Origin: Ceratodon purpureus
Taxonomy: Eukaryota; Streptophyta; Bryopsida; Pseudoditrichales; Ditrichaceae
Length of the DNA stretch: 64,000 nt
Reading direction: 5' to 3'
Assembly: GCA_014871385.1 (NCBI GenBank)
Contig: CM026425.1
Coordinates: 8,161,243-8,225,242, forward strand
Both the position numbers and the translations under genes were made by a program. The notes beneath the pieces are model-generated. The model saw nothing but the letters and a program-made list of their open reading frames with translations, was not told the origin of the DNA and did no database searches. Of the stretch, positions 24,473 through 38,087 are shown in pieces (positions within the stretch are counted from its first letter, which is position 1; the number at the start of each line of letters is the position of its first letter).

Positions 24473-25919
24473 CTCCCCTTCCCCAGACTCCCCCCTTGTC
24501 TCTCCACTGGGGAGGTCTGCCTCTCCTGGCCAGGCAGGGCAGGAGCTTCTGCCTTGCCCAAGTGGCCCCCCGCCGGCGCCCCATCCCTTCCTCCCCCATC
24601 CCAATCTTCCCCCTCCCCACATCCCCTTCCTATTTATCTAATTTTCTTTCAACTAATTTATTATTATGGTTGAAACAATATAAATGCATATATAAATCCA
24701 AATCAAGTGAAGTTAATTACTCAATTATATAATATGCAAATTATATTCTAATTAATTAATATGTTTTTTAGTTGACTATGTTGGTTTTTTTAGTTCCAAA
24801 GAAATTTATATTGAAAGAAAATAAATTATAATTGTGTTCATAATAAAATAAGCATACTTTTCTAATCTATGAAGCTTTAAAGCCTTTAATTTCATGGCAT
24901 TCTTGAATTAGTATCTAAAATTTTCTTCCTTCAAAGTCTATTCACTTGCTTTGATACATAAGCTTGAAAATTTTCTTGTAATAGTTGCATAAGTCCATTA
25001 AGAAGAATGGAAGTGGTGGTATAATGTATTGTCATGAATGAAAGTTAATAACACACAACGTGGATATGGGCAAACATGTATGTTGAATGAAATACTATTC
25101 ACTTAAAAATTGTAGTAATTTTTCTATAGCAAATTAAATTGTGGGAAAATATACATTGCTCATGAAAATTATCTCCTTACCTAGGACAATTTATTTATCT
25201 AAAAAAAGTTCTATCACAAATATGTTAGAATTCTTAAGTTAGTGTTTATAAAAAATTTGATGTTAAAAGGGTTACCCATTGCTCACCTTGGCTTTTTAGC
25301 GCTTATCTAGACGTTCTCCCATTTTGTACAGGGATTCCCAAGTGACATAACATTTTCATTCTTCTGACCAAAAAAAATGAGATGTAATTGGGTCAAAGGA
25401 TGTGGAAAACATTGGCTTTCACCAAAGTTTTGAAATGCAGAAGATTCCATTCAAGACACCTCTTGAATTAGACGCACCTTTTTGTACTCAAATCCGTCAA
25501 TGCCAACTCATCCTACTGAAACGAGTGACTAGTGCTTTCCAGTGTGCACAATCTTGTGAATATACACATAGTCGAACGCATCCATACCTTACATTCAGGC
25601 ATCTTCTCAATGTATTCACACCAAATACAAGCATATTCTCAATGTATTCACATCAAGTATAGACATGTTAGCTTCCCAAAGCATGGATTGCGGGTGAACT
25701 CGCAGAAATTTTAATGAAATACATCAGAAATTTCAGCTAAAGGGTAAATTGGCATTATACATTCAGTATCTGCTGGCTCCTTTAAGGGCTACAGCTCACA
25801 CTGGTGGACACCTCAACAAGCAGAATCAATATTGAAAATTCCGACGCAAAAAAACACAAACACACAAAAAATACAAGATGTCTAAAATTGTACTTGACAA
25901 ATGTACAAATTAACGTGGG
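24473..25919. other. Intergenic, C-rich then AT-rich, no gene
   Basis: The first 150 bases are strongly C-rich (runs of CCCC and CTCC). The remainder is AT-rich and includes the dispersed repeat near 24835-24880. The 3' UTR of the SUMO protease gene lies at the right edge. Confidence 0.45.
24835..24880. repeat. Dispersed AT-rich repeat, copy B
   Basis: TTCATAATAAAATAAGCATA followed by AATCTATGAAGCTTTA matches copy A near 10940-11005 with few changes, in the same orientation. Confidence 0.5.
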
Positions 25920-28900
25920 TTAGTACAAAGGTACAACCGCCAACAACTCCATCAAAGACTTTACCTGAGCTTTCAGCTCTTCAAGTAATGCCTCTTGCCG
26001 ATCTAGACTACCCGTCTCAGATGCATATTCTACCTCTCGAGATAGGCCATATATCAGCCCTCGTTTGAAACTAGGCTTACAGGTAACCTTATCGAAAGAA
26101 CTGTTACCAATTGTCTGACCTTAAATCGTTGAGGTCCAAGCCTGCAATCTGACATGTAGATTGTACAAAAAATACAGACTGTGTTAATCTCTAGTCCAGT
26201 CAGTTGCCGTAGAAGCTCCTGAAGGTGACCCTCAAAAATGGGTATCCAAACTAAAATACAAACCTCTAGGACTGCTGCTTGTTTCGTAACACTTGTCGCA
26301 AATCCAAGAGAAAGCACAAAATTGTACAAGCGTTTCTTACGTCTGGGAAGCCGGTTTTTGAAAACTCACGTCTTGCAACGTAAAATTATACCCATATCGC
26401 AGGAATTTGATAGACAACGTTTCACCTCTTTCTGCAATTCTTCTCTCTGCAAAGCGCGTCAAGCGCAGCTCTTTTTGCTTGTTTCTCTGCACTGACTGGC
26501 AATCCGTGAGAGCTTTGGGTTTTACTTCTTGTTACCCTCTGCCCAACCTCTCTGGAAGACCGCTTTGCAATCCGCTCTGATGAGCACTTTTCGAAGTTCC
26601 ACCTTTTCGAAGAACCCGAAGAGTCATCAGAGGACAATTCCTCGATCACTTGAATCTCTTCACTATGCACAAAAGACCCACATTGCTGATGATTATCCCT
26701 CCGTGTCACATCCCTATCCTCTGACTGCTTCCTCTTTCCATGGTTAAGTGCACCCTGCATATTCAATTCAGAATACCTACCGAAAGGGTGTGTACTGTTC
26801 TTAAATTTTGCTGGACCTCTCCCACTTTCAACAGTACGTACCTCTTCATCGAATTCACTATCCAGCACAGTTTCCAACGGCTCAGGAGATCTAACTGGAC
26901 CAAAACGCACATTTTCCGGCGTTCCTACAACTGGCGAAACGACCTCATGTTGCAGCTGCGAAGTAGACCGTCTTTGATTTGCACTAAATGGGCTGCTCTC
27001 ATACATTTCATCATCGCTACCAGCTGTCACAAAGTTATTCACTTGCTTGGGAGATAATATGCTATCAAAGTCTACTAGTAGGCGTTCCTTCTGAGATCTT
27101 CCAGCACCTTCATTAAAATAAGAGGATGATAGCTCATCACTTGTTTCTGAACCATCCTGGATTCTCAAGTCTACTGCCGCAGGGGGTTGAGAAAACATCT
27201 GCAGTTCTTCATCAATCAGAGAAGGGACCTGTAGAGGCTTGACCTGCAGAAGAATATGACTCAATCAGCAAACATTGCAACACAACCTTCGAAGGAATGT
27301 CTAGACCATTAAAAGATTGTAACTGACAGCCAAGGGACATCTGGAATGAGTATAACTGAAAACAACAAAAAATGAACAGAGCAAAAATACACAAATTGAT
27401 TACCTGAAGCGATAACCTTGGGACTGGACATCTCTCATGGTTCAAAGTCTCGTCATAAAAATGAACTACAGGATCAGGTCCTGACTTCAGGTCATCGTTC
27501 TCTACCGAAATGTGGGTACTAGATTGATCTGCACGATACTTACAGCTTGCGTTTGGCTGGTCACTGGTAGTATAATGCATACCTCTGCGTATATCGTCAC
27601 ATTCTGAGGCTTCTGTACTACCATCAAGATTTCGCAACTTGACATGTTTATCACGCCTATCAGGGTTTGAGAATTCACATAAGTCAACATGCAGTTCCAT
27701 TGCTTCTGATCGAACAGAAGAGCAGTTTTCAATCAACAGCTCCTTCACTTCACCTAATGGATTGCTTTGAACCGGACTCAACTCGTCTATAGTTTGAGCA
27801 GCACGCCGTTTTTTAGTATGCAAGGACATTGACGATACCCTAGTTGGTTGTTCATTTACTGAAAACACCCCATCAGGTGAATTCTCTTTCATATTAGAAT
27901 ACTCTCCAAGACCTTCCAAGCTTCTTCTTTGTGAAAGTTCAATAATTAATTTCTGAATCACACGACGTTTCGCTGAGGCTTCTGATGGTTTAAACCAGTT
28001 CCTTCGAAGCTGTTAAGATACCACACCACACCACCACATCACTCAGGGAATCAACAAGCAACAACGCCAGATTCCGCAAGTGAAGGCGGCCCAAGGAATA
28101 CAAAGAAAGCACATGGCAAAGATGTGCACTTAAAGATAAAACAGACATGTACACGAACTTACGAACTCAGTCGGCGGGTTCCTCTGTATTCTTGTACGAT
28201 ACACTGAAGGTGCTTGTTTTAAGAAGAGCTCCACATAATGCAGTAGAAAGAGACCACAGTCGTAGTTGTTCCCCTGTTGGGGAATCTGTACAACGAATGA
28301 TAATTTAAGTTCAAAAACATTCAAGAATGTGTTACCAGTACGCAGAGGCTTTAGCTGTTAACCCCTAAAGGTAAATCGACAGAAAAGTTCTCCACGCTTT
28401 ATGTACTGCACCCGTATTGCACTGCATTCTTATGTTCCGTACGAGAACAGCTTCGTAAAGGTCAAGTATCAAATGCAGAGTGCCAAGGCAGCAGTCTTTG
28501 AAATAGAACGTGTGAATAGTGTCAACCCGCTTTTGAAGATTAATCTTCCACAAAGCAATAGAAACCATTATATCCATTTGTCATACCTTTAAATACATGT
28601 AAGGCATTCCAGAGAAAAACACTTCAGCGTAAGACATCTCCTCACGGTCTCTATTTCGTTCAATCCATTCCTGAAAAAGATAGCTGCATTCCAATAATAA
28701 ATAGAGATTTAGTTCAACTATCCATCACCTGCGCTGCGCTTAAACATTTAGATTACCCCCAACAGCATCAAATCAAAGAGCATCTGCTCTGAAATCTTCG
28801 GCTGTGGATGATGACAAGTGTAATAATGATTTAGCAACTAAGCTCAACCAGTGGAAGCTTGAAGGAACTTAATCGAATGTCCGTAAGGAATGTCAGGCAG

Positions 28901-31900
28901 AAAAAGAATGTATGTACACGAAGCTATCGTTTTCAGGAATGGAAACAGAGTTTCATAATCCCAACCTTTATTCTCATAAGTCAATCCAGAATAAAGACTG
29001 ACTCACTTTCTTCTTAAGTTCCATCCATCAAAATCATCACAAGTTACTGTCGAATGATAATCATATTCTACAAGAAACACGGAGTGCATGTCACAAAACA
29101 ACTAGGATGCGCACGCAATATACAAAACTGACGAACTGGACCAAGATTGATGTATGAGGGAAAAGAGAAAAAATGACCCACTTTCTGATATGCTCATCCA
29201 CCGATTGCCCCCTATGAGAGCCCTCCATAGAGTCAAGATGCAAAATGCAGGCATCCCCATCCGATGACCCATCTATTGCTGTTGTTACATTAACAAGAGT
29301 TGTTCAGCATATCTCAAATCAGCAAACTTCTGTATCCAATCAACACATCACAAGAACAGCAAACAGGAGAGCAAGAAATTCTCAATAAAGTGTGAGCTGC
29401 CAGACAAGTAGCTAAAATCCGAACTTGCAATATTATCAATAAATTCTTACTTGGAACTTCCCATATATGTCCAGGGTGGCAGATGATAATCAGACTCCAG
29501 TGTAAGCTGCAAGGACCCAGATGATCAACTTCCTCAAATATGTGTAAAAATTCAGTATCATTTCGGACTCACACACAAGCGCTTGAATGCCTGATACAAA
29601 CTAAACAATTAATAATTTTGAGGTTGTCAGAGAGGTCACACCTCTGATTAACAGGTATAAAAACAAAGTCCTTCTCGAAGATGTTCACTTTCCTGGTCCA
29701 CTTCTTCACTCTCTCGAAAGAAGCTGCACCGCTAACTTCCGCAAGCTTGCTGTAGAAGAAACTGTTGAAAAAATGAAGAGTCTTTAACTTCTCTGACGAA
29801 ACGATTGTTTGTTGCAAATACCTGTAAACAAAATAAGAAGCAAAAGAACGACACGCATTAACCACATTGTCACTGCTCTAAAATTCTCACGCTTAGTGCA
29901 AAATTAACTTCAGTAAGCGAATTATATATATTCATAACTAAGTGCCTCCATGCAGCATTCATGGGCTGCTACGTCAAAAACAAGAAAAACTTAACACGTG
30001 TATCAAGAATTTTCTTCCTGGTACACAATGAACCACCGAGAATATCCTCACTTAAACCCAAAGCCTAAATGCTGCCGCACCCTATAACTGGAGGACCAAA
30101 ATTACGATGTTTTCAGACTGCACATCCGACTCTTGCCAAGACAAGAAACAAGCATATCTTTTGTCCTGAGATATGTCAATACTTACTTGATATAAAAGTC
30201 AATGATTGTATCATTAAGGAACTCCAACGGCTTCTGGTGTCCAAGGATTTTGATGTCCTTTTGTGTGATGGTAACTGCGTCTGGGTCATCTTGAGGATAA
30301 ACAAGCACCTTGAAGGCATCAACTGCCTCATTGAGCCTGACCCATGCAATAAGCCGAAGTTATTCTTCACAGCTATCAAGCAAAGAAATGTTTGGAAGAA
30401 AAAATTAAGAGACTGCACTTCCCTTCCTCCAAGACCTCTAGTATTTGCATAGATATACGAGTACATAAATTCTCAATGCCAAAGATATACTGAGAATGCA
30501 GAGAACAACATTCAGTAGTTACTTCTGTAGGCCAATAGATTATGCTGCCAAAAAACCCATCATTAAAGAAAATCCAAGATAAGTGCACTGCACAGAAGAA
30601 TATCCAAAACTTACTCTTCTGAACTCGATGAAAACAATGACTTGGACGCCTGAGTGTTTTGCATCTTTATTGTGCGGGCAGTTTTCTCCACGTCTTCCCT
30701 GTAATGACAGAGATAAGATTGTGGTTCAGCAAGAAAGAGTTTTCACTGAGAACGAGCGCTTCGTGGCAATGAACAATATTCATCTGGAAACCGGTTGCTG
30801 CAACCAACAGCGTAATTGACAAAGTTGTCAAAATACGTTAAGAAATAGCCACTACTCTTAGAAATGAGAAAGTACTCATAACAACACGACTTAAAACCTA
30901 TTGAGCTGATGTTAACCAAGTTCAACTTGCTAATGGCATTGGAATACATGCAATACCGGACAAAGATCTCGCAGGAGACACTAATGATGCGTTAGAAGAA
31001 TTCCTAAAAAAAGAGAATTTGAAACAGATGAGGATAGCATACTTTTCCAGTTCCTCGATAATACTCCCAAAAATAGGTGATAATTTGAGTATACCAACAA
31101 CGCTATCCCTAAACTTTGAAAGTTGCAGCAAGTATTCGTCTGCAAAGTGAGATATAGAAAAGTCTTTCAGATACATTCTTCCATGATAAATTGTGACAAC
31201 TAAACCAAGAAGAAGCGAATTTTGTGTATCCAAGAGTAGCATTCTTATTTTATTTATAAATAATGAGCATTGTATTAGACATTAGAGAAAAATTAGCCAG
31301 CACAATAAGACAGGAAATGTGCAGCCCCACAAATAGAAAAGCACGACCAACTGACATTCATGAGACGGGGTTAAGGATGTACAGATACACGCACCAGTTT
31401 CCTTGCTGGATCGTGACAAAGAACGTAACGGAACTAACACCGTTACGGCGACAAATGCTCTTGTATCCTGAATCCAAGACATGGAAAGAATGATCAATAA
31501 AAAGGGGAATACTTGACCTCACAGAAACAACCTTAGCTATGTTAGTCAATTGACATCTAAACTCTGAATGTTGAGTTCTCAAAAATATCAATACTTTCGG
31601 CGAATAAGCGAATCTAATTTATAAAAAGGCTATACAAACTCGAAATGTATTATATTCAAACTTTCCTATCAACACTACTAGCCTCGACCCACCACACAAC
31701 ACATAAATGGTCAAATGGAGGCACTTATTGCAGCACTAAAATAAAAGATTTAAAAGACCAATTTTACTTGTCCTCACCACTTCCTCTTCTGAAAGATAAT
31801 GAATGCCAATCCGAATAATATTCTCCAGGGGCCATTCATGAATCATGCTTTCCTCATCACCCCCTCGAATTTCAATCGCTTGGGCTGAAAATTTCATATA

Positions 31901-32986
31901 TAAGCCATTAATCTTGGAAGGAGGCTGGATGCTCTCGACAGAGAGAACAATTTGAGAAACACCCCTCTGTACACAAGGTGTCGAACAGGTCAAGAAATCG
32001 AACATAGCAACCCTGCTGAAAAAAATAAAAAATAAACCTCACATACACACACAAGACATCAATGACCTCACTAAATGATCTCATGAACCTCCAAGATGAG
32101 ATATATTTTAGGTTAGCTCCCACTGACATCGCTGCTAACTGTGTAAAGTAAGAGTTCTGAGACCGTTTGAGATTACGATATCTAGACAACATAATTTACA
32201 ATCTGAGCAGTCAACCTGGAACAATCTAGTCAAAACACTCAGACAGATCGCACAAGCTTATGAACTAAAAGGAACCCTCAAGACATGTCTGTGATATGGT
32301 AATATCCCTCATGATATGGATCAACAACGACTCACCTCTGAGTGATTCTCAAGCTCGGTATTTGTCTGGCTATCAACCTCCACACCTGTACATACATCAT
32401 AATATCAGGACATTAAGATATATACACGATGCATTTGGGAAGACAGACAGACATTGCAGGGGCAAAGTCGACAGCATAGATGCAGATGAATAGGCCATCA
32501 TAACATACACGCAGACCGCTACCAAGGAGACCACAATATAATCAGCTCAAAAGCCCGGAAATGGAAGTACCAGAACGAAAGAACATATGACGGAAATCAA
32601 GGTTCGTAGCAGGTGCAGGAAAAGGATTGTAATACGGATGCCAAATTCATATTCTCATGTTAAACCCAATTAGTACTATAGTTTTGGCAATTGTCAGACT
32701 TACATGTATCCATGGCAATAGGAGAATCCTTGGTTGGACTGGAAAACTGTAAACTATCCTCCTCCTCCTGGTCGCCCAACAGAATCTCTCGATCAAAAGA
32801 GGAGGAGTCCACCGTCTTCGCGGAACTTCTTTTCCCATCTTCACTAGAGTTGAAATCAGAAATGGACACAGCATCTGACTCATCTCCATCTTTAGTTAGA
32901 TCAAGAAGAGGGTAAACATCATTGCCAAGCCAGTCAGCCTGCTTCCTCTTTCGCTTCGTGACCTTCGTGTTCTTGAACACGACCAT
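25920..32986 (-). CDS. ULP2: ULP2-type SUMO protease (Ulp1/C48 peptidase)
   Basis: Sixteen exons close in frame (1010 residues): 32986-32704, 32385-32336, 31966-31778, 31467-31395, 31139-31043, 30698-30615, 30336-30187, 29821-29642, 29506-29451, 29272-29182, 28683-28587, 28285-28163, 28009-27404, 27243-26426, 26141-26120 and 26033-25920. A basic, acidic-flanked N-terminus precedes a plant ULP2 N-terminal beta-rich region (about 112-200). The catalytic domain (about 270-480) has FLNDTIIDFYIK, KWTRKVNIF, LHWSLIIICHPG with His371, ILHLDS with Asp401, and QQGNNYDCGLFLLHY with Cys460, so the triad and oxyanion Gln are intact. This family removes SUMO chains from nuclear proteins. The long C-terminal tail (about 490-1010) is polar and looks disordered. 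The last two small exons are the least certain; exon 3 was chosen at an internal acceptor because only that keeps frame. Confidence 0.94.
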
Positions 32987-35890
32987 CGTCCACAGCACCC
33001 CGGTCACTCTGCCACCGGCAAGAACTTCATAACGCGTCGCGAAAGATTGCCGGAACTCTCCAAAACGCAACACTCCAACACAGGAAACTCAAAAACTACA
33101 CTCTGCTCCAGCTGCAGAAGACTCTCCAGCTTCTTGCGAAGCCAGAGAACTGGATGCAGAAGGACCAGCTTCCTGATTCCCCCTTTCCGTTCCAGGAAAT
33201 AACATCTTAATATCACCAAACCCAAGATTATCTTCCGATTCCAAACTCAGCTGTCAAAGCTCACCAAGACGAGCCGCCACTGCAAAATCCAAAGAACACA
33301 ATATCAATACAACCTGCAGTCATTTCATGAACTCTTCTACGTCGACAAGAACTCGAAATTCATCCACCTCCGCACTCAACGACCACTGCAATCACTCCAA
33401 ATAAACCACATCTGCTTCGCACAACAAACCCCAGCAATTGACGACCAGACGTACGATCAGATTCCAGGGCTAAGGTTCAACGGTCATCAAATCGCATCAC
33501 AACCATCAAAACACTCCCTCCAAGCTCGAATTTCGCACAAACTACTCACCAAGAGCACAGTCCACACCAAACGCTCCTCAAAATCCATAGAACATCACAA
33601 AATTCCACAAAAATTCCATAAAATCCGCGCAAGAGCACATAAACCCTAATTTGCGCACCACAACCAACCCTTCCAAAAGCTCCCAGAAATCAACGTCGTG
33701 AGATTTTCACACTGAGCCTCTACTCAGGAAACCAGAAAAGAAATCACAGAACGAGAATACGAAGAGAAGAAGCGAAGACGGCAAGAAGCGCAAGGAAACC
33801 CCACCGTTCAGGAAAAAGAGGAATTCACGTCGTCCAGGCCACGGCTGAGAGTAAAAATTACACCAAGGGAAAGCTCTCAAAGTGGTGGTTCCAAAGCGCG
33901 AGCGAGCGCCACAATGCTCCCACGGAGCGAGGAGCAATCAGTGCGAGAAGCACCTGGGGGTCGCTTCAAGGCTCGCGCATCGCCATCGCCATCGCCATCG
34001 AATTCCTCACAACCTCGTCACCATGTTCGTTTCCCAAACCTTCAATCAAACCCCAGCGAACATTTTACTTTGGTTTAATAATCAGGAAAACAGCCGGTGC
34101 ATCTTACAAATAGGTAGATTTGAAAGGATAAGAGTGTTCGTAGAGTGTAGATGAGAGTGGGTTTAGGTGCAGGGACGGATTTGGATGTGTCCCTCGAAGT
34201 GTCTTCTTAGAGAAGCCGATCGGAACTAAATTTGGTGGCATGAGATTGATACCCTCGACAAATACCCTGTCCTGAACCGGTTGAACTTCTGTCTACCGGA
34301 TATTGGCACCAGTGGGTGAGATCAGGATTGTTTGATCAAAAGGGAATGGAGATAATATGTTAAATTTATTAGATGGTGTTAGAACGAGAGTTGGTGACTT
34401 CATTATGGAGAGAGGGGAGGAAATTAAGTCTTATCATAGGAGTTGACATGCTAATTCTCCTAATAACTCTTATTTACAACAAAAGCTATGTTGGAGTATT
34501 AGGAGTTTTCTACATTTTATAAAGTTGATTCACCCACTACAATAATTCATGTTGTTGTTTTAAAAAACATCTTCGACAATTTATTATCAAATATTATTTT
34601 TTCTATCTTTAAATTGGATGCCCACTTACATAAAACAATAATAGCCTCTATACATTTGGAACCCTGATTCCATAAATACTCTTCACCTTCTTTGTCTTGC
34701 ATCTTCTTTTTTACATCACATGCTAGTAAAATCACTTTTGGCCTACTCCATGGACTAGCTCTACTTCCTCATCTCAAACTTTCGCTTTAGATAAATGTAT
34801 TCAACATGTTTGTATGTTTTTTTTTTCGTATGCACAAACATCATGAGATAAATGGTTTAATCTTCACAATGACAAAACAATTCAATTAAAAACTTTAAAA
34901 TTGTGAAAGAAGGCCACACTTCTAACCAAGTGGTATTCAAAATAAATATAGTTACTTAAACTAATGCGACAATATATTCATACAAATCTTTGAAATATCT
35001 CTTTCAGGTTTTCGATAATTGCTTATCATTATTCATTCGCAAATTTGATATTATTTTACTATTCCTAATTTTTTTTAATTCATGTTATTATTAAATTAAA
35101 AATATTTGCAATTGGATATATAATGTTCAAAGTTGGACATTGAATAATAAAACCAGATTGAACATAAGAAATATCAATGTTGGGGATCTAAGTATTTCTA
35201 TAATTGAAACTAACATCTAAAATTGTTGTTGTACCTTAAATGAATACTTTTGATTGGATTTTTAGATTTGAAAAAAGAAAAATGCATAAGTTGTTTAACT
35301 AGCGTTGATTATATATGCACATGTATTCCTCTCAACATCTTTTTAAAAAGTTAGATGCAATTGAATTTGAAAGATGTTTTTAATTGATAAATCTATACAT
35401 ACTGATTGTTTGGAACTTCACATTTTTTATGGATAGATAAAAGTGATATGAATAGTCAGCCTTGAACTATCTTCTTTTGTATGCATTTTATATTAACTTA
35501 ATTTAGATTCATTGTTAATCCTACAAGAAAAACCGCTCTTCTCAAAATAAAATAAAGTTTTATGTGTTAAAATTTTCATTTTATCAATATTACAGATTTT
35601 TCCCATCAACATATGAGTTAGGTTTGTTGAATGTCCTCGCTTTGTGCACAAATGTGCACTTCCCTTTTCACAAGAGCGAGTAGACCATATCATACAAATT
35701 CCCACATTACCAAGTGGGTAGAGCGTATCACATTAAAAAATCTAATGCATGTGGTCCGCAACATTCCAAAATTATACACAAATTTAACACACTATACATA
35801 AAATTTCAGTAATTCCAGGGTGACTATCTACATTCTCCACACTCTCTAAGAAATCAATTGTGGTAAATACACGCTAATTTACGTGGCATA
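32987..35890. other. ULP2 promoter and AT-rich intergenic region
   Basis: The stretch 32987-34020 holds the leader and promoter of ULP2, with a possible leader donor (TTG|GTGAGTAG) near 33551. From about 34300 the sequence is AT-rich with no gene supported on either strand. Confidence 0.4.
33979..34000. repeat. Hexanucleotide repeat (ATCGCC)n
   Basis: About 3.6 copies of ATCGCC lie upstream of the ULP2 gene. The same hexamer on the opposite strand (ATGGCG, i.e. CGCCAT) forms a longer array at 37351-37383 upstream of the BTB gene. Confidence 0.85.
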
Positions 35891-36417
35891 TTAACCCTTT
35901 AACGCGCCGGCGTCCAGAATCTGAACGCCGGATGAATTTTAGCAGCCCGTTTTCTGTTCTGCAGGATGTTTTTCAATTCTTGTGCTAGTTTTATACTATT
36001 TGTATGGTTTGGATTTTCAGAATAAGATAATGTGAATTTTTGAAAAATTACAAAAGTGATTTATATCAAGTTTCAATCTTAGTTCAAAAAGAGAGACCTT
36101 AAACATGATTTTTCATAATAAGTAGAATCAAATAATGGAAACTATACCATCTTATAATGCATGTTATTCCAATCTCATTACAATATTTTTTAAAAATTTA
36201 GTGTTAATTTTGGATTTTTGATTGAATTACAAAAGAAAACCTTGCAAAATTACTTTAAAAATATTATTAATAAATATGATGAATCTAACCGTACAAATGT
36301 TATCTTCACATTGACATCTACAACTTTGTTTTGTACATCAAATCCATTTTCCATTTCATCAACCATTTTATAACAAATCTTTAAAAACAGTGATGAATTG
36401 GGACGTTAAAGGGTTAA
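35891..36417. mobile_element. TTAA-flanked element with CCC...GGG ends (piggyBac-like MITE)
   Basis: TTAA is present at 35891-35894 and 36414-36417. The 519 bp between them begin CCCTTTAACG and end CGTTAAAGGG, a perfect 10-bp terminal inverted repeat. A 25-bp near-perfect palindrome lies at 35907-35931 (arms CCGGCGT and ACGCCGG around CAGAATCTG) just inside the left end. TTAA duplication plus CCC/GGG termini is the piggyBac pattern. There is no ORF, so the copy is non-autonomous. The superfamily call is inference from the ends only. Confidence 0.75.
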
Positions 36418-38087
36418 TCAAAATTTTCACTTATAGTAACTTACGAAGTCTAAGAAATTTTGAGAACTTCGAAGTCCAGCGTCAGATCCAGACTCCAACG
36501 CAGGCACTGGAAAACAGACACTGCACCTCTTCTAGACAGGATCCAAGAAATGGCTCTAGTTCTATAAACTATCTAGATTTGCTTCACTTTGTGGACAGTG
36601 TCAGGGTTAGGTTCCATCCAACTTGACAAGCACCACTACTGTAGCGGAAACGCATCCCAATGAAACGTAACCTAAACAGGACACCACCAGTCAAACGGAC
36701 AAAGTCTACCCCAGTCAACAGCACACATATCTAGGCACTCACCACTTTGTGTTCCACTATCGGTTTTACGCCCCCGTGTATCCTCGAAAAGCCGCGAGAA
36801 GAGCTGTAGTAGTGTAACTATTCCCCACTCAATGAAAACCTAGTAGGTAAAATCTATCTCCTCCCTTCATATCCCCCAACATATCTACAAAACAGCCTAG
36901 TTTTTCAACACTGCCAGTTTCAGGCTCCGTCCACTTCCAGTGCTGAAAGACGAGCTCCAGTGTGCATGGAAGAGAATCTAAACGCAACATAGCACCTAAA
37001 GTAGCTTGAAATACACTCATTTGTTCATATTCAGAGGTTTATCTAGGAAACGAGAAGAGGTGTGTCCAGTTTGGGATACCGTGGCGGCGTTAGGTTCCCG
37101 TCATGGCGACGGCAGCAGCGAGGCCATAGCTCGCAGGTGACGACTCCGGCGCAATCATGGTGGTCTCGCTGCGACGGGCATTATTGCGGGGACGAGGCAT
37201 CGACACCGCGACCACGGACTGATTGCGAACTTCCGCCCTGATGTCGTAGAATTGAATTCCATGCACCACGGCACCCGCACAAACTCATTCACTCACTCAT
37301 TCAGCCACCTGCTTCCGGTTCCGCAAGTGATGCCCATCGTCACGGGCGCCATGGCGATGGCGATGGCGATGGCGATGGCGATGAATTGCGCCCCCTGACA
37401 CCGCTCATCAATTCGCGTCGGTGTCGAGTTCACGCCCGTACGGTTCTGTCACGAGACTCGAGTGCTGTGCGTTGGGGTAGTGAAGTGGTGATGTAGAGTG
37501 AGAACTAGGATTTGTCGTGGAAATAGTTGTTGTTTTGGAGGTGGCGAATTGCTACTGCATGTTTGAGGGTGCAGATTTTCGTTTGGAGTTCCTGTTAGCT
37601 TGGCATTCGTGTGGAGAATTCGATAGTTTTGTTCATAGTTTTGTTGATGGTTTGGACATGACCTACATGGTTTGGCTGAAGAGTGTTGGAAGTGAGGTTT
37701 GTGGCTCCGGGTGAGGATTTTCTTATGAATATGTGTAATTCACCTAATTTTGTTGGTGTACTAATTCGGTGAATTGAATTTCGCGTCAGAGGAGTAATTG
37801 ACTGAAGGATTGAAGGGGTTGTGCAGGGTTGCAGGGAGTTTATGTGGTGTCTGTCGGAGGGTGATGTGTTTAATTCCGTGATTTTGATGAATTGATCAGT
37901 GACTGTGTGAGCTGCGGTTTATTGAGGATTTTTTTGTAACGCATGGGTGTGGGAGTTGGTGGTGGAGTTCTTGACAGTGCACTGTTATGGTTGTGAGGAG
38001 GTTTGGTGGTGGAGAGGGTAGAGGGGATGTTGTAGGAGAGTGTGGAGGAGGGGTTGGGGTTGAAAGAGGGAGAATCTGAGGCATGCG
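36418..38087. other. Intergenic region and BTB gene promoter
   Basis: No gene is supported. The sequence becomes GC-rich from about 37080 to 37460, with the hexamer array at 37351-37383. This is the likely promoter of the plus-strand BTB gene. G-rich leader sequence runs up to 38087. Confidence 0.4.
37351..37383. repeat. Hexanucleotide repeat (ATGGCG)n, 5.5 copies
   Basis: Five and a half perfect copies of ATGGCG lie upstream of the BTB gene. Read as codons they would give Met-Ala repeats, but no ORF context supports translation. Confidence 0.9.

Noticed and set aside
30069-30452. 127-codon plus-strand frame
   Set aside because: Lies opposite a ULP2 exon and has no motif; the minus-strand exon carries the conserved FLNDTIIDFYIK.
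32016-32192. Longer exon 3 of ULP2 beginning at the TTTTTTTCAG acceptor
   Set aside because: That acceptor puts the conserved peptide out of frame with exon 2; the internal acceptor at 31967 restores phase.
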